64,000 bases of DNA from Clostridiaceae bacterium. Its GTDB lineage: Bacteria; Bacillota; Clostridia; Oscillospirales; Acutalibacteraceae. Shown one piece after another: positions 1 through 7,577 of this stretch. The DNA lies in assembly GCA_904501755.1 (NCBI GenBank), contig CAJGBV010000012.1:1-64000 (forward strand), given 5' to 3'. The translations under genes were made by a program, and so were the position numbers. Numbering within the stretch: position 1 is the first letter of the stretch; the number at the start of each line of letters is the position of its first letter. Under the pieces are notes generated by a model. It saw nothing but the letters and a program-made list of their open reading frames with translations, was not told where the DNA came from and did no database searches.

Positions 1-548
1 TCCTTTGCACTGTTATCGGTGGCACTTTAGCTTGGCTCGTTACCGAAACAAAACCTGTTGTTAACACCTTTACCTATGGTGATATTAATATCACACTCGA
101 GGAAACCGACACTAACAAAGACAGTGATAACGACCCCAGCACCAACACCTACCCGATGATCCCCGGTCATACTATTGAAAAAGACCCCATGGTTACTTTC
201 AAGGCGAATAGCGAAAACGCTTGGTTGTTTGTAAAACTTGAAAAGACCGCAAACTTTGATGATTTTATGACCTATGAGATGGCTGATGGATGGACCGCAC
301 TTCAAGGTGTGGACGGTGTATATTACAGAGAAGTATCTAAGGCTGATACCGATGCCGAATTCACTGTAATTAAGGACAATACCGTTAGCGTAAAGGGTGA
401 AGTTACAAAGGAAATGCTCAACGCCTTAGATGTAAACGGCGAAAGCAACTATCCAAAACTCACAGTTACCGCTTATGCAGTACAGCGTGACAGCAATATC
501 GCAACCGCTGCAGATGCGTGGGCAAAAACTCAGCCCGTAAATCCTTGA
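1..548 (+). CDS. SipW-dependent TasA/camelysin-like surface protein, 5' truncated
   Basis: The reading frame is open from the left edge of the window (first full codon at base 3), so the start is missing and about 182 residues are seen. The fragment begins inside the signal peptide with the motif IGGTLAWLVTET, followed by NTFTYGDINITLEETD and MIPGHTIEKDP. These are hallmarks of SipW-dependent-type (camelysin/TasA, M73-like) proteins, which are processed by the signal peptidase SipW and assemble into extracellular fibres. It is the first of three such genes in a row and ends 57 bases before the next. SipW itself is not in the window and may lie upstream (inference). Confidence 0.85.
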   Translation, partial: LCTVIGGTLAWLVTETKPVVNTFTYGDINITLEETDTNKDSDNDPSTNTYPMIPGHTIEKDPMVTFKANSENAWLFVKLEKTANFDDFMTYEMADGWTALQGVDGVYYREVSKADTDAEFTVIKDNTVSVKGEVTKEMLNALDVNGESNYPKLTVTAYAVQRDSNIATAADAWAKTQPVNP

Positions 549-605
549 TATGAACGGTCAAACCGTTACATAATAAAAAATTTTTAATTGAAAGGAAAGA
601 ACACT

Positions 606-2192
606 ATGAAACTTAAAGGTATTTTACTCACAGGTTTAAGCTTTGTTCTCGTAGCAGCAGTTGCTATCGGCGGAACCTTAGCTTACCTCACCAGCAAGGA
701 TAGTGACGTTAACGTTATGACACTTGGAGATGTATCTATCGAACAGCACGAGTATCAGCGCGTTGTAAATGCAGACGGAACTTATGCTACTGCAACTATT
801 GACAATCAAACAAGCTATGTGCTTGAGAAATTCGCTCAGGCTAAGCCCCTGCTGCCCATTGTTGGCGACCCCTCTTTACCAGGTGACAACCCTGAATATG
901 CCGGCTATGATGATACCGTTGTTCGCATGTCTCAGGTTGACTCCTATGGTTCCGCTTGGGTTTTTGCCGGCAAAAACGCTCAGGATAAGTTAGTTACCAT
1001 TGAGAACACCGGTAAAACCGATGCATACGTTCGCACTCTGATCGCTTACGAATGTGGTAGCATTAACACCGTTGATGATTTTAATGAGTTAGTTAGCACA
1101 TCTGAGTTTATGACAAATTCCGGCGAGGTTTGGACAAAAAGCACTATTGGAATTATAGAGATTGATAGCAATAATTATGTAGTCGTAGAATTCATCTACA
1201 ACGGCGGCAAGCATCTTGGTGGCGTTCACGAAAAAGGAGTTCTCCCTGCAGGTGAAACCTCTTATCCCAGTCTATGCCAGGTTTATATAAAATCTAACGC
1301 AACCAATGAGGACTGCGAAGCCCTTGATGGTAACAAGAACGGTACATACGATATCCTCGTTCTTTCCCAGGCAGTTCAGGCAGAAGGCTTTGCTAATGCC
1401 GAGACCGCACTTTATACCGCTTTTGGCAAGTCTGCTGACAAGGCTGCTGAATGGTTCGGCGGTGACGAGTTTGAAAATCCCGCAGTAGTTAGAGAAGCCG
1501 GTGCTCTTAACGCTGCATTAGAAGATGGCAAAACCATATATTTTGCAGATGATATTTCCGCTCCTGTAGAAAAAAGCGCGATTTATGGCACTCCTACCGC
1601 TGTTGTACAGAAGAATAGTGGCGTTATTGACGGTAACGGCAACGAGTTAATCGTTGAGTCCAACGCATACAACGCTTATGCTATGGAAACTTGGGGCGGA
1701 ACAATTAAGAACCTTTCTATAAAAACCGCTTTGGGTCGCGGAATTGTTATTTCTTCTCCAAAATCCGATATTTATATTTCTAACGTTATAGTTGACGGAC
1801 CTGGCTATGCAATCAACACAACCGAGCATAACGGCAAAAATCTTGTTGTAAGCAATTCTACTTTTAACGGTTGGTCTAGCCTTGCAGGTCTTGATTCTGC
1901 AACATTTAACAACTGTTCCTTCGGCGAAAATACTGCAAAATATTGGCAGAATATGGGCTACGATAAGGATTATGACCGCTTAATAAGACCTTATATTAGC
2001 ACTGAATTCAATTCTTGCGAATTTGAGCAGGATTTTTATATTGATTTAAGCGCACTTGGCGCAGATTGCAAGGTGACTCTTGATAATTGCACCACCAATG
2101 GTACAAAAATTACCGCAAGCAACTACGCATCTTGCATCTTCATTGAATTACCAAGTGGCAGATCTCTTACAGACTGCGTTATCTTTAAGTAA
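606..2192 (+). CDS. SipW-dependent surface protein with C-terminal beta-helix region
   Basis: 528 residues from ATG 606, chosen over an upstream in-frame TTG at 588 because AAAGGAAAG lies 6-7 bases before the ATG. Residues 1-35 are a SipW-type signal peptide (hydrophobic core, then IGGTLAYLTSKDSDVNVMT). A TasA/camelysin-like beta domain follows to about residue 280. The C-terminal ~230 residues contain repeating short beta strands rich in N, G and S (VIDGNGNELIV, GTIKNLSI, DIYISNVIVDGP), typical of right-handed parallel beta-helix (pectate-lyase-like) folds. It is probably an exported, fibre-forming or fibre-decorating protein. The N-terminal half is closely related to the next gene, but the C-terminal half is different. 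No catalytic residues for polysaccharide cleavage can be assigned. Confidence 0.82.
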   Translation: MKLKGILLTGLSFVLVAAVAIGGTLAYLTSKDSDVNVMTLGDVSIEQHEYQRVVNADGTYATATIDNQTSYVLEKFAQAKPLLPIVGDPSLPGDNPEYAGYDDTVVRMSQVDSYGSAWVFAGKNAQDKLVTIENTGKTDAYVRTLIAYECGSINTVDDFNELVSTSEFMTNSGEVWTKSTIGIIEIDSNNYVVVEFIYNGGKHLGGVHEKGVLPAGETSYPSLCQVYIKSNATNEDCEALDGNKNGTYDILVLSQAVQAEGFANAETALYTAFGKSADKAAEWFGGDEFENPAVVREAGALNAALEDGKTIYFADDISAPVEKSAIYGTPTAVVQKNSGVIDGNGNELIVESNAYNAYAMETWGGTIKNLSIKTALGRGIVISSPKSDIYISNVIVDGPGYAINTTEHNGKNLVVSNSTFNGWSSLAGLDSATFNNCSFGENTAKYWQNMGYDKDYDRLIRPYISTEFNSCEFEQDFYIDLSALGADCKVTLDNCTTNGTKITASNYASCIFIELPSGRSLTDCVIFK

Positions 2193-2233
2193 AATTATAA
2201 ATTAAAAATAAATTTAAAAGGAGAGTGTGCAAT

Positions 2234-4273
2234 ATGTCTAAACTAAAAAAGATACTTTTAATGTGTACCGCTTATGTATTGGTAGCTGTGATTGCTATCG
2301 GCGGAACCTTTGCTTACCTTACAAGCAAAGATAGCGATGTTAACGTTATGACAATGGGTAACGTTAACATCGAACAGCACGAATATGAGCGTGTTGTAAA
2401 TGCAGACGGAACTTATGCTACTGCAAACATTGATAACAGAACAAGCTATGTGCTTAAGGATTTCTCCCAGGATAAACCCTTACTTCCTATTGTTGGCAAC
2501 CCCTCTTTACCCGGTGATAATCCTGAATATGCCGGCTATGATTCCACCACCGTTCGTATGTCTCAGGTTGATTCCTACGGCGGCGTAGAGGTTTTCGCAG
2601 GTAAAAACGCACAGGATAAGATTGTTACCGTTGAAAATAAAGGCACAACCGATGCTTTCGTTCGTACTTTCGTTGCAATCGAGTGCGGAGATACCAATGG
2701 TGCTTTAGTTAAAACTGGGGCTCGTGCTGCTGAGACCCACGATGGTTCTCAACCCTGGCTTAAAACCGATCTCGGCGTATTCGAATTTGATAACAATCGC
2801 TACGTAGTTGTTGAATTTTTATATCTCGGAGCAAAACTTGGTGATGGAAGCTGGAGACACGCAAACGGCGTTCTTCCTGCAGGTGAAACTACCTATCCCA
2901 GTCTTTGTCAGGTTTACATTGACTCCACAGCTACCAACGAGGACTGCGATGCTATCGATGGTAACGACAATGGTCAATTAGATATTATCGTTCTTTCTCA
3001 GGCTATTCAGGCTGCAGGCTTTGAAGACGATGAAACCACTACAGTTAAGTACCCTGCAGAGATAGCCCTCGACACCGGCTTCGGTATACCTGAAGAAACC
3101 AACGCAGAAACCGGTGCTCCCCTTTGCGCTGAGTGGCTTGGTGAAGAATATGAAGCATTCAGTGTTGATACCTGGGACGGTACAACAGATACCTCTTGGT
3201 ATAACGACACCGATGCAACCTTTGCTTTAACCTCTGCTGAGCAGCTCGCCGGTTTTGGAAAATTGGTTGACGATGGTAATACATTTGAGGGTAAGACAAT
3301 CAAACTCGATAGAAATGTTGACCTTTATGTACTCGGCAATGACGGCGAACCTGTATCCTTCAACCCCATTGGCTACGGCTATAATACCGTATTCAAGGGT
3401 ACTTTTGACGGTAATTATCACACCATCTCTAACCTTTACCAAAATGGTTGGGCACTTGGTTATGACTATAGCACCGAAGGCGGCGGACTTTTTGCTTCCG
3501 TAGTTGATGCTACCATTAAAAACCTCACAATTGATGGCGCAGAAATTGTTATGGAATGCATTGATATGGGAACAGTTGTTGGCTATTCCTATGGTAAATG
3601 CACCTATGAAAATATTTCTATCACAAACTCATCCATCTCCAACTACAACAGATATACTGGCGGTGTTGTTGGTGAGGTCAACGGAATCCAGACCTTTAAA
3701 AACGTTGATATTGATTCCTCTTGCTCGGTTAATACACTTTGGGGAAGCTTTGACACCGCGGTTGGTGGCATTGTCGGCGGTAAATGGGGCGACGCAACCC
3801 TCACCTTTGAAGATTGCGATGTAGCATGTCAGATCGACTCATACAACGATATTACCGCCACTCCCGCAAGACAGTGGTATGCGTACCGCAGAGCAGGCAT
3901 GCTGATTGGTAACTCCGAGGAGACCATTTCTGACAACGGCATATCCATTGCAAGTGCTTCTTACCTTACCGCTAAAAATTGCACCGTAACCTACAGTGAT
4001 TGGGCAAATTACACCTACTGTGAGTTCAACAATATGAGCACCTCTTGGCCTCATTGTAGAGTACAGGCCGGTAGTTCCAGCGCTTATACAAACGCAAGAT
4101 ACGGCGTTGCAAACGATCTAAATGGTAACAAGGTTGTCAATGACAACCACGTTCATGCTACAGGCGAGGATCACAATCTTCCGATTACATTCGACCAGCT
4201 CTTTGGCGGCGATGTCGGTGTATATGGTGGAAAAACCCACGATGGCGTAAAAGTTGTTTACAACAACAAATAA
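2234..4273 (+). CDS. SipW-dependent surface protein with GLUG-like repeats
   Basis: 679 residues from ATG 2234, preceded by AAGGAG (2217-2222). An in-frame GTG at 2225 is a poorer start. The signal peptide ends in AIGGTFAYLTSKDSDVNVMT. The first ~280 residues match the neighbouring gene at 606 nearly motif for motif (NIEQHEYERVVNADGTYAT, LLPIVGNPSLPGDNPEYAGY), which indicates tandem duplication. From about residue 300 the protein diverges into beta-solenoid repeats of the GLUG type (GGLFASVVDATIKNLTIDGA, GGVVGEVNG, GGIVGGKWG). GLUG repeats occur in bacterial adhesins and extracellular proteins. A role in surface adhesion or fibre display is inferred. It is followed by structured intergenic DNA (4295-4365). 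Confidence 0.82.
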   Translation: MSKLKKILLMCTAYVLVAVIAIGGTFAYLTSKDSDVNVMTMGNVNIEQHEYERVVNADGTYATANIDNRTSYVLKDFSQDKPLLPIVGNPSLPGDNPEYAGYDSTTVRMSQVDSYGGVEVFAGKNAQDKIVTVENKGTTDAFVRTFVAIECGDTNGALVKTGARAAETHDGSQPWLKTDLGVFEFDNNRYVVVEFLYLGAKLGDGSWRHANGVLPAGETTYPSLCQVYIDSTATNEDCDAIDGNDNGQLDIIVLSQAIQAAGFEDDETTTVKYPAEIALDTGFGIPEETNAETGAPLCAEWLGEEYEAFSVDTWDGTTDTSWYNDTDATFALTSAEQLAGFGKLVDDGNTFEGKTIKLDRNVDLYVLGNDGEPVSFNPIGYGYNTVFKGTFDGNYHTISNLYQNGWALGYDYSTEGGGLFASVVDATIKNLTIDGAEIVMECIDMGTVVGYSYGKCTYENISITNSSISNYNRYTGGVVGEVNGIQTFKNVDIDSSCSVNTLWGSFDTAVGGIVGGKWGDATLTFEDCDVACQIDSYNDITATPARQWYAYRRAGMLIGNSEETISDNGISIASASYLTAKNCTVTYSDWANYTYCEFNNMSTSWPHCRVQAGSSSAYTNARYGVANDLNGNKVVNDNHVHATGEDHNLPITFDQLFGGDVGVYGGKTHDGVKVVYNNK

Positions 4274-4294
4274 TTCTGACTTTTTTCATAAAAT

Positions 4295-4365
4295 GCTGTC
4301 CTATCCCCTCGGGGATAGGCAGCAATCAAAGGACATAAGGGAATTTCTTGTGTCTTTTGATTGCT
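4295..4365 (+). promoter_or_regulatory. Double-hairpin element A in the surface-fibre locus
   Basis: Two adjoining hairpins follow the stop codon at 4273. Hairpin 1 pairs GCTG 4295-4298 with CAGC 4320-4323 and CCTATCCCC 4300-4308 with GGGGATAGG 4311-4319. Hairpin 2 pairs AGCAATCAAA 4321-4330 with TTTGATTGCT 4356-4365, with a further imperfect stem inside. Bases AGC 4321-4323 belong to both stems, so the bases of the two hairpins compete. No U-run follows, so this is not a plain intrinsic terminator. The same architecture recurs at 4720-4793. The function is unknown: processing, mRNA stability or attenuation are possibilities. Confidence 0.6.
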
Positions 4366-4414
4366 GACAAAAGACCGTAAAAAAATTTTCTTAATAAAGA
4401 ATCAGGAGATAAAA

Positions 4415-4645
4415 ATGTATGAGGAACATAACCTTAATATAGCAGTTTATGTACTTATTGGCATTGTTGCTGCTATTTTTTTAATTTTAGTTTTGTATGT
4501 ATTTAGTTCTTTTATAAACGATTTTTCCCGAGAGCTCAAATACATAAACTGCGAAATCGAACGCAGTTCAGGAAACGAACGTAAATATTGGATACGCAAA
4601 AGACGAAAGCTTTGGCTATCCTTAATTCCGTTTATGAAGTATTAA
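4415..4645 (+). CDS. Small single-pass membrane protein of unknown function
   Basis: 76 residues from ATG 4415, with AGGAG at 4404-4408; the ORF extends upstream but without a ribosome binding site. Residues about 8-32 form one hydrophobic segment (AVYVLIGIVAAIFLILVLYVF). A charged, basic C-terminal tail follows (ELKYINCEIERSS, RKYWIRKRRK), which predicts a type I/III membrane topology with the basic tail in the cytoplasm. I do not recognise a family. It lies between the SipW-dependent genes and the pilin-like gene, flanked on both sides by the double-hairpin elements, so a role in fibre assembly or anchoring is plausible but unproven. Confidence 0.7.
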   Translation: MYEEHNLNIAVYVLIGIVAAIFLILVLYVFSSFINDFSRELKYINCEIERSSGNERKYWIRKRRKLWLSLIPFMKY

Positions 4646-4719
4646 TTCACTTACTACAGAGTTTCTCTGTTAATGTAAGCGTGGTAATAAAATGTGTCTT
4701 GTCTTCATTTTTTTACCCT

Positions 4720-4793
4720 GGCTGCCCATTACTCTCCAATGGGCAGCAGCCAAAAGGCACAACTTAAAGTAATCGTTGTACCTTTTGATAGCT
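4720..4793 (+). promoter_or_regulatory. Double-hairpin element B in the surface-fibre locus
   Basis: Hairpin 1 pairs GCTGCCCATT 4721-4730 with AATGGGCAGC 4738-4747. Hairpin 2 pairs AGC 4748-4750 with GCT 4791-4793, CAAAAGG 4751-4757 with CCTTTTG 4781-4787 and ACAAC 4759-4763 with GTTGT 4775-4779. Layout and sequence (hairpin with a GCTG/CAGC base, then AGC..CAAAAGG-type stem) repeat element A at 4295-4365. It sits 33 bases upstream of the pilin-like start codon. A T-rich stretch (TTTTCCCTTTTT) follows, so partial termination before the pilin gene is possible. Confidence 0.6.
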
Positions 4794-4826
4794 GATGTTT
4801 TCCCTTTTTGCAAGGAGGCAAATAAA

Positions 4827-6269
4827 TTGTTACGAAACAAAATTTTTCGACGATTAGCTTTACTCGTTTCTCTAATAATTCTTTTTACATCTACAGTAAA
4901 TACCACGTTTGGTTTTATCGTGACAAAGACAGATAGTTTAGTAAACACTTTCGTTCCCTTTGATAGCGTTATAAGAAACCTCTTGATAAGCAAGAATGTG
5001 GAACATCCCTTTGGTGACGAGTACGTTATACCCGATAATATCACCTTTGATTTTAAGGTTAATTTCGGTTCCCTTTACGCGAACACAACCATAAGAACTT
5101 CAAACGGAGATATTATTACTGATGAAAATGGTTGTATTTTAATTACTGTAAAACCCGGAAAATCTTTTATAGTTGAAAGTGTTAAGGCAGGGACAAAGGT
5201 AACCGTTACAGAAATGCAGAAAAAAGGCAGCGGGTTTACAGTCAAAAACGGCTCTGCTACCATGGAGGGCGTTGTAGCAGAAGACGGAAGTTTAAAGTTT
5301 GATTATGTAAACATTTATAATCCGGCAAGCATCAAACCCACCAATGTAACTGTAGAAGGCACAAAAACTCTCGAAGGGCGCGAGTGGCAAAGCGGTGACA
5401 CTTTCTCGTTTAAATTGGAACAACAGCTCAGTGATGAAACCTGGATAGATATTGGCACAAAATCTGTTACCTATGATACAGAAAACACCGCCTTTAACCG
5501 CTTTGATTTCAGCGACTTATTACAGGCGCTCACATTCGACAAGGTCGGCACATATAAATTCCGAATAACTGAGGTAATCGGTAATCTTGATAATGTAGAT
5601 TACGACAAGACTGTAAACACTTTTGCAATTAAAGTTACGGATGTAGATATGGACGGAAAATTAGAAATATCCTCTGTGGACGCCGCACAAAACACAACAG
5701 TAACCGAAGTTAACGGAGAATATACGGTTGATGTCACTTTCAACAACACTTTTATCCCTGTTATTTCTACACCTGATGATATTGTGGTTAATATCGGCGT
5801 AAATAAAAAAATTAAAAATACAGGTGATGCATCCATCGGTCCTGATGGATTTGAGTTTGTTTTGAAAAACACTGTTAGCGGTGAAAGCTTTGCACTCAAA
5901 TCGGATAAAAACGGCGAGGCAGTCTTTGCGCTACCATTCACCGCAATGGATGTTGGAAAAACATATACATATAAATTATCCGAAACTAATGATGGTATGC
6001 AAGGTGTTACCTATGATACCAAAGTGTATGATATTTCTATCAACATAACTTTAGATGGTGAAGATAAGCTTATTTCAACAATTACGGTGGATGGTGAAAT
6101 TACCAAAGATGTAATTGCCGGGTTTGAAAACACCTATAATTCGGCTGACTCTTCTCTACCCTCTACCCGTGATAACAGTAATATCGCCCTATGGTTCATT
6201 ATGATGATTATCAGCGGTACGGCATGTATAGTACTCGTTATTCTCGACAAGAGATATACACGCACATAA
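4827..6269 (+). CDS. Pilin-like LPXTG-type surface protein with three Ig-like isopeptide-type domains
   Basis: 480 residues from TTG 4827, chosen because AAGGAGG (4812-4818) lies 8 bases upstream and a signal peptide starts exactly there (residues 1-30, ending NTTFGF). Three Ig-like domains follow. Domain 1 (about 50-165) carries K56, E129 (VTEM) and a closing FDYVN. Domain 2 is FctA/Spy0128-like (about 170-310: TKTLEGREW, FRITEVIG, VTFNNTF). Domain 3 (about 315-440: NKKIKN, YKLSETN, FENTYN) is similar. Each has the Lys/Glu/Asn set used for internal isopeptide bonds. The C-terminus has LPSTRDNSN, a membrane segment and a basic tail, a sorting signal in which the usual Gly is Arg. The protein is probably the pilus backbone. 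No sortase is in the window. Confidence 0.82.
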   Translation: MLRNKIFRRLALLVSLIILFTSTVNTTFGFIVTKTDSLVNTFVPFDSVIRNLLISKNVEHPFGDEYVIPDNITFDFKVNFGSLYANTTIRTSNGDIITDENGCILITVKPGKSFIVESVKAGTKVTVTEMQKKGSGFTVKNGSATMEGVVAEDGSLKFDYVNIYNPASIKPTNVTVEGTKTLEGREWQSGDTFSFKLEQQLSDETWIDIGTKSVTYDTENTAFNRFDFSDLLQALTFDKVGTYKFRITEVIGNLDNVDYDKTVNTFAIKVTDVDMDGKLEISSVDAAQNTTVTEVNGEYTVDVTFNNTFIPVISTPDDIVVNIGVNKKIKNTGDASIGPDGFEFVLKNTVSGESFALKSDKNGEAVFALPFTAMDVGKTYTYKLSETNDGMQGVTYDTKVYDISINITLDGEDKLISTITVDGEITKDVIAGFENTYNSADSSLPSTRDNSNIALWFIMMIISGTACIVLVILDKRYTRT

Positions 6270-6299
6270 ATCCACCCCTTTAATAAGCGAGGAATAATA

Positions 6300-6524
6300 A
6301 TGATTAATAAATTACTGAATTTCTTTAAAAAATCTATTGTTTGTCAACATTCTGATAAGAAAAGTAACAATATAGCAAAAATTTCAGCAACAGAAGAATT
6401 TGAGCGTTGTGTGATATGCGGAGGTTTGACCTTTATTCCTATTTCTATGCCGATTAAATTACGGGAAAATTATGTGGTAGGCTGCGGTCAAATATGTGCC
6501 GAATGTGCTAAAAAAGAACGATAA
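6300..6524 (+). CDS. Small Cys-rich (zinc-ribbon-like) protein, unknown function
   Basis: 74 residues from ATG 6300, preceded by GAGGAA and 30 bases after the pilin-like gene, so probably the last gene of that transcript. It has two cysteine pairs: CVIC in the middle and CGQICAEC near the C-terminus. This is the arrangement of a small zinc ribbon or knuckle. The N-terminus is basic and amphipathic (KLLNFFKKS). I do not recognise a named family. It may be a cytoplasmic accessory or regulator of the fibre operon (inference from position only). It is followed directly by a strong bidirectional terminator. Confidence 0.65.
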   Translation: MINKLLNFFKKSIVCQHSDKKSNNIAKISATEEFERCVICGGLTFIPISMPIKLRENYVVGCGQICAECAKKER

Positions 6525-6532
6525 TAAAAAAT

Positions 6533-6570
6533 AAATCACCGAGTTTGTTTAATACAGACTCGGTGATTTT
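6533..6570. terminator. Bidirectional intrinsic terminator
   Basis: Perfect 12-bp stem AAATCACCGAGT (6533-6544) / ACTCGGTGATTT (6558-6569) with a run of T after it and a run of A before it. It serves the fibre operon on the plus strand and the AraC gene ending at 6571 on the minus strand. Confidence 0.88.
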
Positions 6571-7416
6571 TTATCCTATGCTAAAGGGGAAATTTTTACG
6601 ATATTTAAGAGGCGGAACACCAACATTGCTTTTAAAAACCTTTGTAAAATAATTATAATCGTTTATACCAACCTCACTGCTCACTTCGTGCACGGGAATA
6701 TCGGTAGAATTAAGCAATTTTTTTGCTTCTTCGATTCTTACAAGGGTTACATACTCCCCCACTGTCATTTTAAACCATTGATGAGATATTTCGTATAGCT
6801 TATTTTTCGAAATAGAGAATCTTTCACATATACCCTTAATACTTATATCCTCTTTCAAATTTTCTCTTATGTAGTTATCAATTTCAGATGCTATAGCACT
6901 ATATCCTATTTCAATATATTCCGAAAGCCACAGATGTGCCGTTACTGTTTTCATTACACTTGCGGCAGAGCTTATCTTTTCTTTATCATAACTGTCAAGC
7001 TCACTATAAGAAGCAAGTAGCTCTTTATAATTAAGTTCCAATTCATCGCTAAGTTTTTTTAACTTTATATCTGTTATCTTTTCAGCATTATCTACTACCT
7101 GACCGAAAATAATATACCCCATAACAGAGTCCTTATATTTTATGGGAACAGCGGTATCTACAAGTCCTGCGTGGCAGTAGTGGGTTGCAGGTTTTCCCGT
7201 TGCCGCACATTCCATACATATTGCACGGTCACTCTCCATACATCTTTGTCTTCCCTCAGCAGAGGTTTTCACAAGCGAACAGAAGCGACACATATCACGA
7301 GGCTGAAAACTAAGTAAATTCACCTGAGAATCCCACACAGATGTAGCCAGTCCGGTAAGAGAATAAAAATCATAAAGAAGCTTATCAAGCTTTTCCTTGT
7401 TAAAATTATACAGCAT
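6571..7416 (-). CDS. AraC-family regulator with N-terminal PocR-type sensory domain
   Basis: 281 residues; ATG 7416 is preceded by GGTGAT. Residues about 5-160 resemble the PocR ligand-binding domain, with its conserved cysteine cluster (CRFC, RCMESDRAICMEC, HYCHAGL). In this family the domain is thought to bind small hydrocarbon derivatives or sugars. Residues about 180-278 are an AraC DNA-binding domain with two helix-turn-helix units (ISIKGICERFSISKNKLYEI and VHEVSSEVGINDYNYFTKVF). It is transcribed divergently from the sugar operon starting at 7578, with 161 bases between, and most likely controls that operon (inference from layout). Confidence 0.87.
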   Translation of the reverse strand: MLYNFNKEKLDKLLYDFYSLTGLATSVWDSQVNLLSFQPRDMCRFCSLVKTSAEGRQRCMESDRAICMECAATGKPATHYCHAGLVDTAVPIKYKDSVMGYIIFGQVVDNAEKITDIKLKKLSDELELNYKELLASYSELDSYDKEKISSAASVMKTVTAHLWLSEYIEIGYSAIASEIDNYIRENLKEDISIKGICERFSISKNKLYEISHQWFKMTVGEYVTLVRIEEAKKLLNSTDIPVHEVSSEVGINDYNYFTKVFKSNVGVPPLKYRKNFPFSIG

Positions 7417-7577
7417 TTATATCACCGATATAATTATACATTACACTAAAACAATTTGCAATAATTTCTTCCTGACTCAAGGGAAGATTTTTCTATTTTT
7501 CAGTAATATTATTACTATATCATATAGCCTTAAAAAGTTAATATATACTTATAAAATTATGCTTGGAGGCGTATATT

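Noticed and set aside
4290..4800. c-di-GMP riboswitches upstream of pilin genes
   Set aside because: Clostridial pilin genes often have them, but neither the class I nor the class II conserved bases are visible in the two hairpin elements.
1..6524. Mobile element or prophage origin of the surface-protein locus
   Set aside because: No integrase, transposase, terminal repeats or phage genes were found, and the codon and base use look like those of the rest of the window.
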